Source of the DNA: Bacillota bacterium
GTDB taxonomy: Bacteria; Bacillota; UBA4882; UBA8346
DNA: 64,000 bases
Direction of reading: 5' to 3'
NCBI GenBank assembly: GCA_023400055.1
Contig: JAEXFN010000047.1
Coordinates: forward strand, 99,263 to 163,262
The notes under the pieces: generated by a model
Databases searched by the model: none
What the model was told of the DNA's origin: nothing
The model's input: the letters and a program-made list of their open reading frames with translations, nothing else
In this document: in pieces, positions 44,215 to 52,503 of the stretch
Layout of the letters: each line of letters opens with the position of its first letter
How positions within the stretch are numbered: the first letter of the stretch is position 1
Program-made: the position numbers and the translations under genes

Positions 44215-44837
44215 CGTCCAAACACCTGATTTCTTAACAATTGCGCCGCTTGCTTCGGCTCCGAAGCCTGGGTCACACTGGAACCGGTTACGAAGATTGT
44301 GGCGCCCGATTTTACAAGGGAACCAATGTTCTGAGGCGAGATCCCGCCCGCAATCGCCAAGGGTAGGTTGGAATGCTGGACCGCCTCGGAGATCTGGGCC
44401 GCTAAAGCTGTCGCACTGTAAACTGCATCGGTCGCGGCATGTAATAAAATACAGGCTACCCCCAGATTCTCGAGCTGAACCGCGAAATCGGCCGAATAAT
44501 TCATATTCAAAATATCGACGCTGACTCCCCGGCCCATTCGCTTTCCTGCCGCCACCGCTCCCTGGATGGTCCGGAAATCGGCCATCCCCAGCACAGTAAC
44601 GAGATCCGCCCCGGCTTCATAGGCGATACTCGCTTCATAATCCCCGGCATCCGCAATTTTCAGATCAGCCAAAATTATCTTTTGGGGATACCTATCCCGC
44701 AAAATCTTTACCGCGCTTACGCCTTGCGACAAAATTAGCGGCGTTCCAACCTCCAGGATTTCAAAGTAAGCGGATACTTCGGCGGCAATTTCCAAGGCGC
44801 TATACATATCCGTCATATCCAGCGCCAATTGCAGCAT
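44211..44837 (-). CDS. hxlA: 3-hexulose-6-phosphate synthase (HPS) family
   Basis: Orotidine-decarboxylase-fold enzyme of 208 residues. HPS joins formaldehyde and ribulose-5-phosphate, or runs in reverse. Motifs: LALDMTDMYSALEIA, EVGTPLILSQG, ILADLKIADAGDYEASIAYEAGAD (metal site in DLKxxD), VTVLG and AIAGGISPQNI. The related 3-keto-L-gulonate-6-phosphate decarboxylase has the same motifs, but the four-base overlap with a PHI gene argues for HPS. It is the first enzyme gene after the transporter genes. Direction of flux is unknown. Confidence 0.85.
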   Translation of the reverse strand: MLQLALDMTDMYSALEIAAEVSAYFEILEVGTPLILSQGVSAVKILRDRYPQKIILADLKIADAGDYEASIAYEAGADLVTVLGMADFRTIQGAVAAGKRMGRGVSVDILNMNYSADFAVQLENLGVACILLHAATDAVYSATALAAQISEAVQHSNLPLAIAGGISPQNIGSLVKSGATIFVTGSSVTQASEPKQAAQLLRNQVFGR

Positions 44838-44939
44838 TGCTCTTTGGTTGGTTAGTTTAAATTGTTCGATTGTGCTCCCCCCTCGCTGATAATCAATAAT
44901 TCTTGCGCTAATGCAATCGCGACAATCATTAATATCGTT

Positions 44940-45917
44940 CTATTTGCGCTTCTGGATCTGATCGACGAATACGGTCACTACCAGCAAAATACCGATGATA
45001 ATTTCCAGATAAAACGGATCCAAGCCCAATAGATTACCGCCGTTGCGTAGTGTCGACATAATGAAGGCGCCCAGTATCGTTCCTACTATACTGCCTTCGG
45101 CGCCGTTTAAACTCGCCCCGCCGACCACCGCGGCAGCAATGGCGTCAAGCTCATAGCCCTGACCCGCCGTAGGAATGCCTGAGGCAAGCCGTGAGGTAAG
45201 CAAAATCGCAGCGATCCCGGACATAAAAGCACATAGGGCATAAGCCCCATAAGTAATCCACCGGATATTGATCCCGGAAAGCCTGGTGGCCTCGCGGCTC
45301 GATCCCAGCGCATATACGCTGCGGCCGAAAGAAGTCCGGCGCAGAATGAAATCGCTGATAATCGCCATAATCACCAGGACCAGCACTAAAGTGGGTATTC
45401 CGAAAGGAGCTTCCTGGGCAAAATTGATGAAATCGCTTGGCAATCCGGTGATCAGCCTGGCCTGACTGATTACCATCCCGATGCCCCGGGCGACAATCAT
45501 CATCCCCATGGTGGCGATAAAAGGAGGGACATTCCCTTCAAACACCACAATGCCATTGATGAGGCCCAAGGCTATTGCCAGTAACATTACCAAAACCAGC
45601 GCCAAAAGCACCGGCATTCCCGCCTTTAAAACCAGGGCCAGAAACAAGGAACCGATGGCTACGATGGAACCCACCGAGAGATCGATCCCGCCGGTCACAA
45701 TAACAAATGTCATACCGATTGCAATAATGCCATTGATGGCCGTTTGGCGTCCCAGGTTAAAAAGATTGTTATAAGTAAAAAAATTGGGCGTTGCCAATGC
45801 AAGACCGATCCACATCACCGCGAGAACTAAAATGAGCATTCCCGAACCTTTTAAGTATTTCAGGAAAAATTTTTTATGGTTGATCGAACTCCCTGTCGCT
45901 TGTAACTTTCCCTGCAT
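44940..45917 (-). CDS. rbsC: RbsC-type sugar ABC transporter permease
   Basis: Integral membrane permease of 325 residues, with eight to ten hydrophobic segments. Family marks: NLFNLGRQTAINGIIAIGMTFVIVTGGIDLSVGS is present in pieces (AIGMTFVIVTGGIDLSVGS), GIPTAGQGYELDAIAAAVVGGASLNGAEGS and GTILGAFIMSTLRNGGNLLG. One permease gene implies a homodimer. It lies between rbsA and hxlA. Sugar specificity is not set by this subunit. Confidence 0.92.
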   Translation of the reverse strand: MQGKLQATGSSINHKKFFLKYLKGSGMLILVLAVMWIGLALATPNFFTYNNLFNLGRQTAINGIIAIGMTFVIVTGGIDLSVGSIVAIGSLFLALVLKAGMPVLLALVLVMLLAIALGLINGIVVFEGNVPPFIATMGMMIVARGIGMVISQARLITGLPSDFINFAQEAPFGIPTLVLVLVIMAIISDFILRRTSFGRSVYALGSSREATRLSGINIRWITYGAYALCAFMSGIAAILLTSRLASGIPTAGQGYELDAIAAAVVGGASLNGAEGSIVGTILGAFIMSTLRNGGNLLGLDPFYLEIIIGILLVVTVFVDQIQKRK

Positions 45918-45966
45918 ATCATGACCCCCTTCTTTTACAGTAATAACTCGCGCCTATGATTCGCCG

Positions 45967-47466
45967 CTATGAAGCAACTCGGCCGGATGCGGTAGCCAGC
46001 TTTAGTATCTTCTCCTGATCCGCTTCGTCGCGCTTCACGATCCCGCTGATTCTTCCCTCGGAAAGGACCACGATCCGGTCGCTGACGCCCAGGATTTCCG
46101 GCAGGTAGGAAGAAATAAGTATCAGCGCCTTCCCCTGACCGACCAGTTGCCCCAAGAGTTTAAAGATTTCCGCTTTGGCTCCGACGTCGACTCCTACGGT
46201 GGGTTCGTCGAACATTAAAATCTTGGAGTTTTTGCAAAGCCATTTGGCGATTACTACTTTTTGCTGATTGCCGCCGCTCAAAAAGCCGACCAGTTGTTGA
46301 AAACCGGGGGTCTTGATCGCCAATTCGGAGATGTACCGTTCCGAACGTTTTATTTCCAATGCTTTTTTAATCATGCCGCAAACAGTAATATCCCGGTAAC
46401 TGGCTAAATTAATATTCGTTCCAACCGACAGGCCCAGCGTCAGCCCTTGGAGTTTGCGATTTTCCGGCAACAAGCCGATGCCGTTGCGGATCGCATCCCG
46501 GGGGCTGGTGATCTTGACGAGCTCTCCTTCGACATAGATATTGCCGCTGTCGACCTTATCGGCGCCAAAAATCGCCCGCACAATTTCGGTCCGGCCCGAT
46601 CCGACCAATCCGAAAATTCCCAATATTTCTCCCTCATGCACCGTAAAATGAATATCGCTCAAGAAACCCGACCGGGTCAGGCCCTCTACTTTGAGCACTT
46701 CCTTGCCCGGCGTAACATTGGCTTTATAGAAAATCTCATCCAGCTTCCTGCCAACCATGTACTTGATTAAGTCATCTTCCTTGATGTCCTTGGTTTCGAG
46801 CGTTATTACTTTCTGGCCGTCGCGCATGACGGTCGCCCGGTCGCAAATTTCAAAGATTTCTTCCAGCCGGTGCGAAATATAGATAATCGAAAGCCCGTCG
46901 GCTTTCAATTTTTTAATTAAGCGAAACAACTCCGCCGTCTCGTCGGCAGCCAGCAAAGCGGTGGGTTCATCCAAAATTAAAATCTTGGCCGCCTTGGATA
47001 TCGCCTTGGCGATCGCGACCATTTCCGCTTGAACACTGGTCAAGTCGCGCACCGGGGTTTTGGGATCGAGCGTTAATTCCAAACGCTCCAAAATATTTTT
47101 CGATTGCCGATACATGGTTTGAAAGTCGATGACGCCGCCCCGTTTCGGTTGCCGGCCCAGAAAGATGTTCTCCATGATACTCAGATGGGGGGCGAGCATC
47201 ACATCCTGATACACCGCGCTTAATCCCAAATCCTGGGCCACGATCGGATTGGCGATCTCCACCTTCCGGCCATCGAGGTAAATCTCGCCCGAGTCTTTCG
47301 AATACGCACCCATCAGAATTTTTATCAAGGTCGATTTGCCGGCGCCGTTCTCGCCGACCAGCGCATGAACCTCTCCCGGGAGAATGCTGATGCTCACATC
47401 TTTAAGCGCATAAACCCCAGGGAAGGATTTATGAATATGCTCCATCCGGATCCGTTCAATTTCCAT
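45967..47466 (-). CDS. rbsA: RbsA-type sugar ABC transporter ATPase (two ATP-binding domains)
   Basis: 499-residue fused ATPase of the CUT2 family. Domain 1: Walker A VGENGAGKSTLIKIL, signature-like DLTSVQAEMVAIAKAISK and Walker B ILILDEPTALL. Domain 2: degenerate Walker A GLVGSGRTEIVRAIFG, LSGGNQQKVVIAKWL and ILMFDEPTVGVDVG. The asymmetry of the second Walker A (R instead of K) is normal for RbsA/MglA. It follows the binding-protein gene after a 210-bp gap containing a hairpin. Confidence 0.95.
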   Translation of the reverse strand: MEIERIRMEHIHKSFPGVYALKDVSISILPGEVHALVGENGAGKSTLIKILMGAYSKDSGEIYLDGRKVEIANPIVAQDLGLSAVYQDVMLAPHLSIMENIFLGRQPKRGGVIDFQTMYRQSKNILERLELTLDPKTPVRDLTSVQAEMVAIAKAISKAAKILILDEPTALLAADETAELFRLIKKLKADGLSIIYISHRLEEIFEICDRATVMRDGQKVITLETKDIKEDDLIKYMVGRKLDEIFYKANVTPGKEVLKVEGLTRSGFLSDIHFTVHEGEILGIFGLVGSGRTEIVRAIFGADKVDSGNIYVEGELVKITSPRDAIRNGIGLLPENRKLQGLTLGLSVGTNINLASYRDITVCGMIKKALEIKRSERYISELAIKTPGFQQLVGFLSGGNQQKVVIAKWLCKNSKILMFDEPTVGVDVGAKAEIFKLLGQLVGQGKALILISSYLPEILGVSDRIVVLSEGRISGIVKRDEADQEKILKLATASGRVAS

Positions 47467-47557
47467 CGAGAACCTCCTATCTTTCTACTGTCGGTTTAAA
47501 GCGACCCAATGAGGAGGGTTTCAACTCATCCCAGGTATTTTGGGAACGCATATTCAG

Positions 47558-47593
47558 GATGGGGCCGGACTTAGGGATAAATTCGGCCCCATC
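47558..47593 (-). other. Hairpin without T tract between rbsB and rbsA
   Basis: Arms GATGGGGCCG (47558-47567) and CGGCCCCATC (47584-47593) pair perfectly over 10 bp. The minus-strand sequence after it is not T-rich. A second hairpin with GATTCG and CGAATC arms follows at about 47600-47618. Structures like these after a binding-protein gene often protect its mRNA and give excess of the binding protein over the membrane parts. Confidence 0.65.
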
Positions 47594-47675
47594 TTCATTC
47601 GATTCGTTTTATCGAATCATGAATACGGTTTCAACTGCCTGTAAAAATATTAACAGCGCTCACTTGGGGAACCCG

Positions 47676-48677
47676 CTATTTTTTCAGCGGGAAGAGCAAT
47701 TCCTGAGAACGTTTTTCGTTGAAATTGTCCAGCGTGATAGCGTTGGCGCCGGTATCCACCCGCTTGACCACTTTCTTGCCATTGAGCGCATCGATGGCGG
47801 CTTTCACGCCAAAATAACCCATTCCGTAAGGATCTTGCAGAATCAACGTTTTTAAAGCGCCGGATTTAATCGCTTCGACTTCCTCCGGATCGGAATCGAA
47901 GGCGATTCCCACGATTTTGTTATTGAGTTTTCTTTCGGTGATCGCCCTGGCGACTCCGTCCCCGGTGTGGTTATTATCGGCAAAGAAACCGACCAGATCC
48001 GGATAGGTGGTGAGCATGTCTTCGGCCGCGGCCAAAGCTTGGGTAATATCGTTGTTGACGTATCTTACCGGAGCAAGCTTAATATCGGGCGCTATTTTAG
48101 CGATCTCTTTGGTGAAGCCATCGTCGCGATCCATCAAAACTTGGACGCCAGCCATGGAGGAGATCAGACCGACCGTCCCCTTCAGCGGCTTATTCATTGC
48201 CTTTAAAGCAGCGACCAGCTTCTGGGCGGCCAGCGCTCCGCCCTTGAGATTGTCCGTGGCTAAGAACGATGTATAGGAACTACTCTTCAGTTTGACCAAG
48301 TTGTCGATCAATACGATTTTAATGCCCTGGGCGGCAGCCCGTTCCAAAGCGGGAACCGTAGCGTCGGAACTCGTCGAAGCGATGACAATGGCTTTCGGAT
48401 TCTTGGAAATCACATCTTCCACGATGGCCACTTGTTTGTCGATGTCTGCCTCCGAGGTCGGGCCGCCACGGTAAATTACTTTGACGGTTTTAGGACCGAG
48501 TTCTTTTACCGCCGCATCGGCGCCATGAAGGACATATTGCCAAAAGTCGGAATCCGTGGCCTTGATGATCAGGGCGATGTTGTACGGAGCTTTGGCGGCG
48601 GATGCCATCGGAATAGAGACCAGGGCCACGATCAGCAGTACGGCCACCAACAGACTAACGCGTGAACGAATCGACAT
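47676..48677 (-). CDS. rbsB: Periplasmic sugar-binding protein (RbsB family)
   Basis: Substrate-binding protein of 333 residues. A type I signal peptide (basic start, hydrophobic 8-22, ASAAKA cleavage area) and no lipobox cysteine imply free periplasmic location, consistent with an outer membrane. The mature part has YNIALIIKATDSDFWQYVLHGA, IVIASTSSDATVPALERAAAQGIKIVLIDN, VGFFADNNHTGDGVARAI and GIAFDSDPEEVEAI. GGGGAGG precedes the ATG. First gene of the sugar operon. The ligand may be ribose or another pentose or hexose; the unusual SDFWQYVLHG front suggests it is not classical RbsB. Confidence 0.92.
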   Translation of the reverse strand: MSIRSRVSLLVAVLLIVALVSIPMASAAKAPYNIALIIKATDSDFWQYVLHGADAAVKELGPKTVKVIYRGGPTSEADIDKQVAIVEDVISKNPKAIVIASTSSDATVPALERAAAQGIKIVLIDNLVKLKSSSYTSFLATDNLKGGALAAQKLVAALKAMNKPLKGTVGLISSMAGVQVLMDRDDGFTKEIAKIAPDIKLAPVRYVNNDITQALAAAEDMLTTYPDLVGFFADNNHTGDGVARAITERKLNNKIVGIAFDSDPEEVEAIKSGALKTLILQDPYGMGYFGVKAAIDALNGKKVVKRVDTGANAITLDNFNEKRSQELLFPLKK

Positions 48678-48895
48678 TTTTTCGACCTCCCCTGTAATTT
48701 TAGGTTTTTAGCACCCAAGCAAACCCCAGACTCATTCACTCCCCCTTTCGCTCCTATTATTGGGCAACCATTCAACCGGAAAACACTCATGGTTCCATCC
48801 ATCCGGCGCCCATACCCTCTGCGCAAAAGGCCGCAAAGACGAATTTTTTTCAGCGGCAGATCTTCCTCGCTTTCCCACCGGATTAACCAAGTAAA

Positions 48896-48909
48896 TGCAT
48901 ACGTCTACA
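48896..48909. promoter_or_regulatory. Candidate LacI-family operator O1 upstream of rbsB
   Basis: TGCATACGTCTACA shares the 11-base core ATACGTCTACA with sites at 49370 and 50640, in the same orientation. The centre CG and partly palindromic arms fit LacI-family operators. It lies about 220 bp before rbsB. Confidence 0.6.
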
Positions 48910-48999
48910 AAGATAAAAATTGAGCCGCACTTTGCAATTAGCGAAATCTTGCGTTCTGAAAACCCTCTTATAAGTACGCGCGCTGGCCGGGCAAGCCCC

Positions 49000-49335
49000 T
49001 TCAGTCACTGAAAATAATCGCCCCATAACTTTGCGAATATATCCGGCGACTGGATGATCTCGTTCAGTTACCAAATGAGCTTCTTCAGTTACTGAATGAA
49101 CTTCTTCAGTTACTAAACGAACTTCTTCAGTTACTAAACGAGCTTCTTCAGTTACCGAATGAACTTCTTCAGTTACTAAATGAACTTCTTCAGTTACTAA
49201 ATGAGCTTGCTCAGTTACTGAATGAGCTTCTTCAGTTACTGAATGAGCTTGCTCAGTAACTGTGCGGATATTCTCAATAACTATGCGGATATTTTCCGTA
49301 ACCCAATGCGTATCTTGAATAATTGCGAGGCGCTT
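49000..49335. repeat. 21-bp palindromic tandem repeat array 4
   Basis: Sixteen consecutive 21-bp units in phase: about nine clean ones (49063-49251) flanked by degenerate ones on both sides. The unit core is the palindrome TTCAGTTACTGAA followed by an 8-bp linker such as TGAACTTC; variants change one or two bases (TTACTAAACGAAC, TTACCGAATGAAC). On the minus strand the array reads as heptads like EVHSVTE, but the open frame has no plausible start upstream. It lies in the 918-bp gap between lacI and rbsB, flanked by operator candidates O1 and O2, so it may be transcribed as part of the rbsB leader. No gene is seen in the gap. Confidence 0.94.
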
Positions 49336-49369
49336 ACTTTTTAAAAAATATCTTTCGGCAATAAATCTT

Positions 49370-49383
49370 TGAATACGTCTACA
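49370..49383. promoter_or_regulatory. Candidate LacI-family operator O2
   Basis: TGAATACGTCTACA shares the 11-base core with O1 and O3. It is embedded in a longer inverted repeat, TTGAATAC ... GTATTCAA (about 49369-49398). On the minus strand the spacing TTGAAT, 17 bases, TATTCA could act as a weak promoter directed at the array and rbsB, with the operator over its -10. Confidence 0.6.
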
Positions 49384-49555
49384 TTAATAAGTATTCAATA
49401 GCCCTTCTGATATTCCTGCTTCGTGGTAAAAATTTCTTAATCAATTTGTTGCTTGATTTTAACTTTTCATCGTATACGCTTCGGGAATGACGTTTTCTCC
49501 CGGATCCGGCTCGGGTGTCGAAAGACCGGCTTTATCCTTGTTACGCTGAGCGTTT

Positions 49556-49588
49556 GTGAACACCCCGTCCAAGGGTCGGGGTGTTCAC
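49556..49588 (-). terminator. Strong hairpin after lacI
   Basis: Arms GTGAACACCCCG and CGGGGTGTTCAC pair perfectly over 12 bp around a nine-base loop, eight bases past the lacI stop. There is no T run directly after it on the minus strand, so it is a probable transcript end or barrier rather than a textbook terminator. Confidence 0.6.
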
Positions 49589-49595
49589 CATGCTT

Positions 49596-50627
49596 TTATA
49601 ACAGGTCGTTGAAAGGCCGGTCATGGGCGTTGGGATGCGCGCACGAACCCCGGATAATCAGGTGGGTAGGAAGCAGTTTCTCCCGCGGCGCCTGGCTAAA
49701 CTCGTCGCGTAACCGCTCAAATAGCATTTCAGTCGCTATTTTCCCCATCTCCACCGTCGGACGGTTAATAATGGAAATGGGCGGCGAAAGGTACGCCGCC
49801 AGGGGGAAATCATCGAAACCGAGCAGCGAAATTTCGTAGGGTATTTTAATCCGCATATCGGCCAAGGCTTTATAGACACCCATCGTCATGATATTATTGG
49901 CCGCGATGATGGCCGTCGGCGGAGCGGGCAGCTGAATCAGCTCACGGGTACAGGAATAGGCTCCTTCCTCCGTAAAATTACCATCCATGATATAGGCCGG
50001 GTTGATTGCGATTCCCGCTCTGGTCATTGCCTCGATATAGCCGCGCAGCCGTTCCTCGCCGGGCGTAATGTTTTTTTGGCCGTGAATGATGGCGATTTTG
50101 GTATGTCCCAACCGCAATAAATAGTCCACTCCGCTGCCCACGCCGCCGACATTGTCAATGACCACACAATCGTAATCTTCCCGCTGCGTTCGCCGGTCAA
50201 TCAGCACCACCGGAACATTCATGGCCCGGAACCCGCCGAGCTGCTCCCCGCTCTCATTTACCACAATCGCCACGATTCCGTCAATCCGCTGTTTGAGCAA
50301 TGTATCCAGCGCCGCGCGTTCCTTTATCCGGTCTTCGCTGGTATTTTCCAGTAAGATGTTATAGCCGTATTGGGCGCATACCGCCTCGATCCCCGTCAAA
50401 ACCGCCGAAAAAAAAGGATTGGCAATATCCGGTATCAAAAAGCCGATGGTTTTGGTGCTGGCCATGCGAAGGTTGCGGGCGATTACATTTTGGACATAGC
50501 CATATTGAGATATGATCTGTTTCACTTGGGAAGCGGTCTCCGGGGAAACGCGCGGATCATCATTGATAACTCGCGAGACAGTCGCCGAAGAAACTCCCGC
50601 CAGTTTAGCGATCTCTCGCTGATTCAA
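49596..50627 (-). CDS. LacI family transcriptional regulator
   Basis: Sugar-responsive repressor of 343 residues. The N-terminal helix-turn-helix is REIAKLAGVSSATVSRVIND, with hinge helix NVIARNLRMAST; the sensor core begins TIGFLIPDIANPFF and resembles ribose-binding folds, with LLGFDDFPLAAYLSPPI and INRPTVEMG. It lies between the rbs-type operon and the fructose-6-phosphate aldolase gene. Three copies of a shared 11-base motif, one over its own -10 region, suggest autoregulation and control of the neighbours. Effector unknown. Confidence 0.93.
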   Translation of the reverse strand: MNQREIAKLAGVSSATVSRVINDDPRVSPETASQVKQIISQYGYVQNVIARNLRMASTKTIGFLIPDIANPFFSAVLTGIEAVCAQYGYNILLENTSEDRIKERAALDTLLKQRIDGIVAIVVNESGEQLGGFRAMNVPVVLIDRRTQREDYDCVVIDNVGGVGSGVDYLLRLGHTKIAIIHGQKNITPGEERLRGYIEAMTRAGIAINPAYIMDGNFTEEGAYSCTRELIQLPAPPTAIIAANNIMTMGVYKALADMRIKIPYEISLLGFDDFPLAAYLSPPISIINRPTVEMGKIATEMLFERLRDEFSQAPREKLLPTHLIIRGSCAHPNAHDRPFNDLL

Positions 50628-50639
50628 ATTAATTCCTCC

Positions 50640-50667
50640 AGTATACGTCTACAAACATTACTCGCAA
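50640..50667 (-). promoter_or_regulatory. lacI promoter with overlapping operator O3
   Basis: Minus strand: -35 TTGCGA (50667-50662), 16-base spacer, -10 TATACT (50645-50640). The operator AGTATACGTCTACA (50640-50653) covers the -10. The rest of the 366-bp gap up to 50993 is AT-rich and holds a partial operator-like half site (AGTATACG, about 50936-50943) ahead of the aldolase gene; no other gene is seen. Confidence 0.6.
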
Positions 50668-50993
50668 TTTATATTTTCATAAAAAAAATGATACCACAAT
50701 TTTTTTTGATTCGCAATTTTTATCAGGCCAAAGCCGAAATCGCCGCTGTATTGGATTCATTACAATCCGGCAACCGCATTATCCTGCAACGGCGTCCCCG
50801 ACCTCGAAAAGATTTAAAAATCCGAGCAAACCCAGCCCATGGGGTAGCTAATTTTTTGAAAGAATCGCAACGCTTTCCAGCAGTGCTTTGCTTGATTTTC
50901 ATTCCTATGCTACAATTTCCATATTGATGAGTATACGATTAACTATTAATTTTGTATAAATTAAAATAAAAATAGGATTGTAAAGGAGAAAAA

Positions 50994-51680
50994 ATGGAAT
51001 TATATATTGATTCCGCCGATATTAAACAAATCGCCCACTTAAATGATTATTATCCCATCGCCGGCGTCACGACGAATCCGGCGATCCTTGTGAAAGAAGG
51101 ACGTCCCTATTTGGAAATTCTGAAAGAAATCAGAGAAGTAATCGGCGATAAAAAACGAATTTTTGTTCAGGTGCTGGGCGATACGGCAAACGAAATGGTG
51201 GAGGAAGCAAAATTTATCAATAGCCAACTCGCGGGCAATGTCGTCGTCAAAATCCCGGTAACCCCAGAGGGCATTAAAGCTTTGAAACTACTATCATCCG
51301 CCAACATTTCCGCGCTGGCGACGACAATTTATACTTCTTTTCAAGCCCTTATCGCGGCGATGAGCGGCGCGGAATATGTAGCGCCGTATATCAACCGCAT
51401 CGACAATTTAAACGATAATGGCGCCAAAGTTGTGGCCGAAATTGTAGAATTATTTTCAACTTATAATTTAGCGACCAAAGTTTTGGCCGCTAGCTTTAAA
51501 AATGTTCAACAGATTCGCGATGTTTGTCTGGCGGGGGCCCAAATGGTAACCATAGCGCCTGAACTGGTCGAACAATTGATCGCATTTCCCGCAACTGCGA
51601 CAGATGTAGCGAAGTTCAAACAACAATGGCAGGAATTATACGGAACGGACAAATCCAATCTCATCAATTCACAAAAATAA
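50994..51680 (+). CDS. fsa: Fructose-6-phosphate aldolase (TalC/FSA family)
   Basis: Class I aldolase of the small transaldolase family, 228 residues. The start MELYIDSADIKQI and GVTTNPAILVKEG are typical; the Schiff-base lysine is in VVVKIPVTPEG. The segment EYVAPYINRID carries tyrosine where true transaldolases have phenylalanine (PFVGR), the residue that marks fructose-6-phosphate aldolases. It would split fructose-6-phosphate to dihydroxyacetone and glyceraldehyde-3-phosphate or perform the reverse. AAAGGAG precedes the ATG. It is divergent from lacI. Confidence 0.88.
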   Translation: MELYIDSADIKQIAHLNDYYPIAGVTTNPAILVKEGRPYLEILKEIREVIGDKKRIFVQVLGDTANEMVEEAKFINSQLAGNVVVKIPVTPEGIKALKLLSSANISALATTIYTSFQALIAAMSGAEYVAPYINRIDNLNDNGAKVVAEIVELFSTYNLATKVLAASFKNVQQIRDVCLAGAQMVTIAPELVEQLIAFPATATDVAKFKQQWQELYGTDKSNLINSQK

Positions 51681-51769
51681 AATGAAATATTGCAAAACTC
51701 ATTAAAATTCTGTATCCTAAATCGAACGCAGGAAGGGTGAGCTACTCTTCTCCGGAAAAAGCGAGCTTT

Positions 51770-52468
51770 TTATTGTCTGGTCAGGGCCTTATATTCATCC
51801 ACAATCGTGGTTCCGGCGCTCGTTCCGATGCGTTCCGCTCCCGCCTCGATCATCGCCAATGCCGTTTCGAGGTTCCTTATTCCTCCGGCGGCTTTTACTT
51901 TGATCTTGTCTCCCACCAGTTGTTTCATGTATTTAACATCGTCGATGGTGGCACCCCCTGTGCCAAACCCAGTCGATGTTTTGATAAAGTCCGGGCCCAC
52001 ATTTAAAGCGACCTTACACAGTATGCGCTTCTCTTCTTCGGTCAGATAGCAGTTTTCGAAGATGACCTTGGAGGTTACCTTATTATCGCGGCAGACTCTG
52101 ATTATCTGCGTCATTTCATCTTCAATGAATTTAATATTGCTGCTTTTTAATTCGACGATATTAATCACATAATCGATCTCATCCGCACCGTTCATAATCG
52201 CATCCTTGGTTTCAAAAACTTTGGTTTGAATCGTCGCTTGGCCAAGCGGAAAGCCGATGGCTGCGCCCACCGAGACCTTACTGCCCTTTAACATTTCTTT
52301 ACACATTTTAACTGGCGCGCTATTAATGGCCACCATTTTAAATTCGTATTTTGCACTTTCCCTGCAAAATTCTTCAAAGTCTTTTTGGCTGACATTTGGC
52401 TTCAACAGTGTTTGATCGATCATTGCCGCCAATTCCTCGGGACTAAACGCGAATTTACCGTTCTTCAT
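51770..52468 (-). CDS. deoC: Deoxyribose-phosphate aldolase
   Basis: Cleaves 2-deoxyribose-5-phosphate to acetaldehyde and glyceraldehyde-3-phosphate. The 232-residue protein shows AAMIDQTLLKPNV, VGAAIGFPLGQATIQTKVFET, GADEIDYVINI, the Schiff-base lysine in DFIKTSTGFGTGGAT and IKVKAAGGIRN. It converges with the fsa gene and is followed upstream by a GntR regulator gene on the same strand, 36 bases apart. No deoxyribokinase or nucleoside phosphorylase is present locally. Confidence 0.95.
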   Translation of the reverse strand: MKNGKFAFSPEELAAMIDQTLLKPNVSQKDFEEFCRESAKYEFKMVAINSAPVKMCKEMLKGSKVSVGAAIGFPLGQATIQTKVFETKDAIMNGADEIDYVINIVELKSSNIKFIEDEMTQIIRVCRDNKVTSKVIFENCYLTEEEKRILCKVALNVGPDFIKTSTGFGTGGATIDDVKYMKQLVGDKIKVKAAGGIRNLETALAMIEAGAERIGTSAGTTIVDEYKALTRQ

Positions 52469-52503
52469 GATATGCGCCTCGCTTTATAATATCTTTATGA
52501 ATT

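Noticed and set aside
44211..44837. 3-keto-L-gulonate-6-phosphate decarboxylase (UlaD) instead of HPS
   Set aside because: Shared motifs make it possible, but the four-base overlap with a PHI gene and lack of ascorbate or gulonate genes favour HPS; kept as an alternative.
49000..49335. CRISPR array
   Set aside because: Repeats are directly adjacent with no spacers of 25-40 bp between them, units vary gradually, and there are no cas genes. The same holds for the arrays near 13.5, 31.2 and 38.8 kb.
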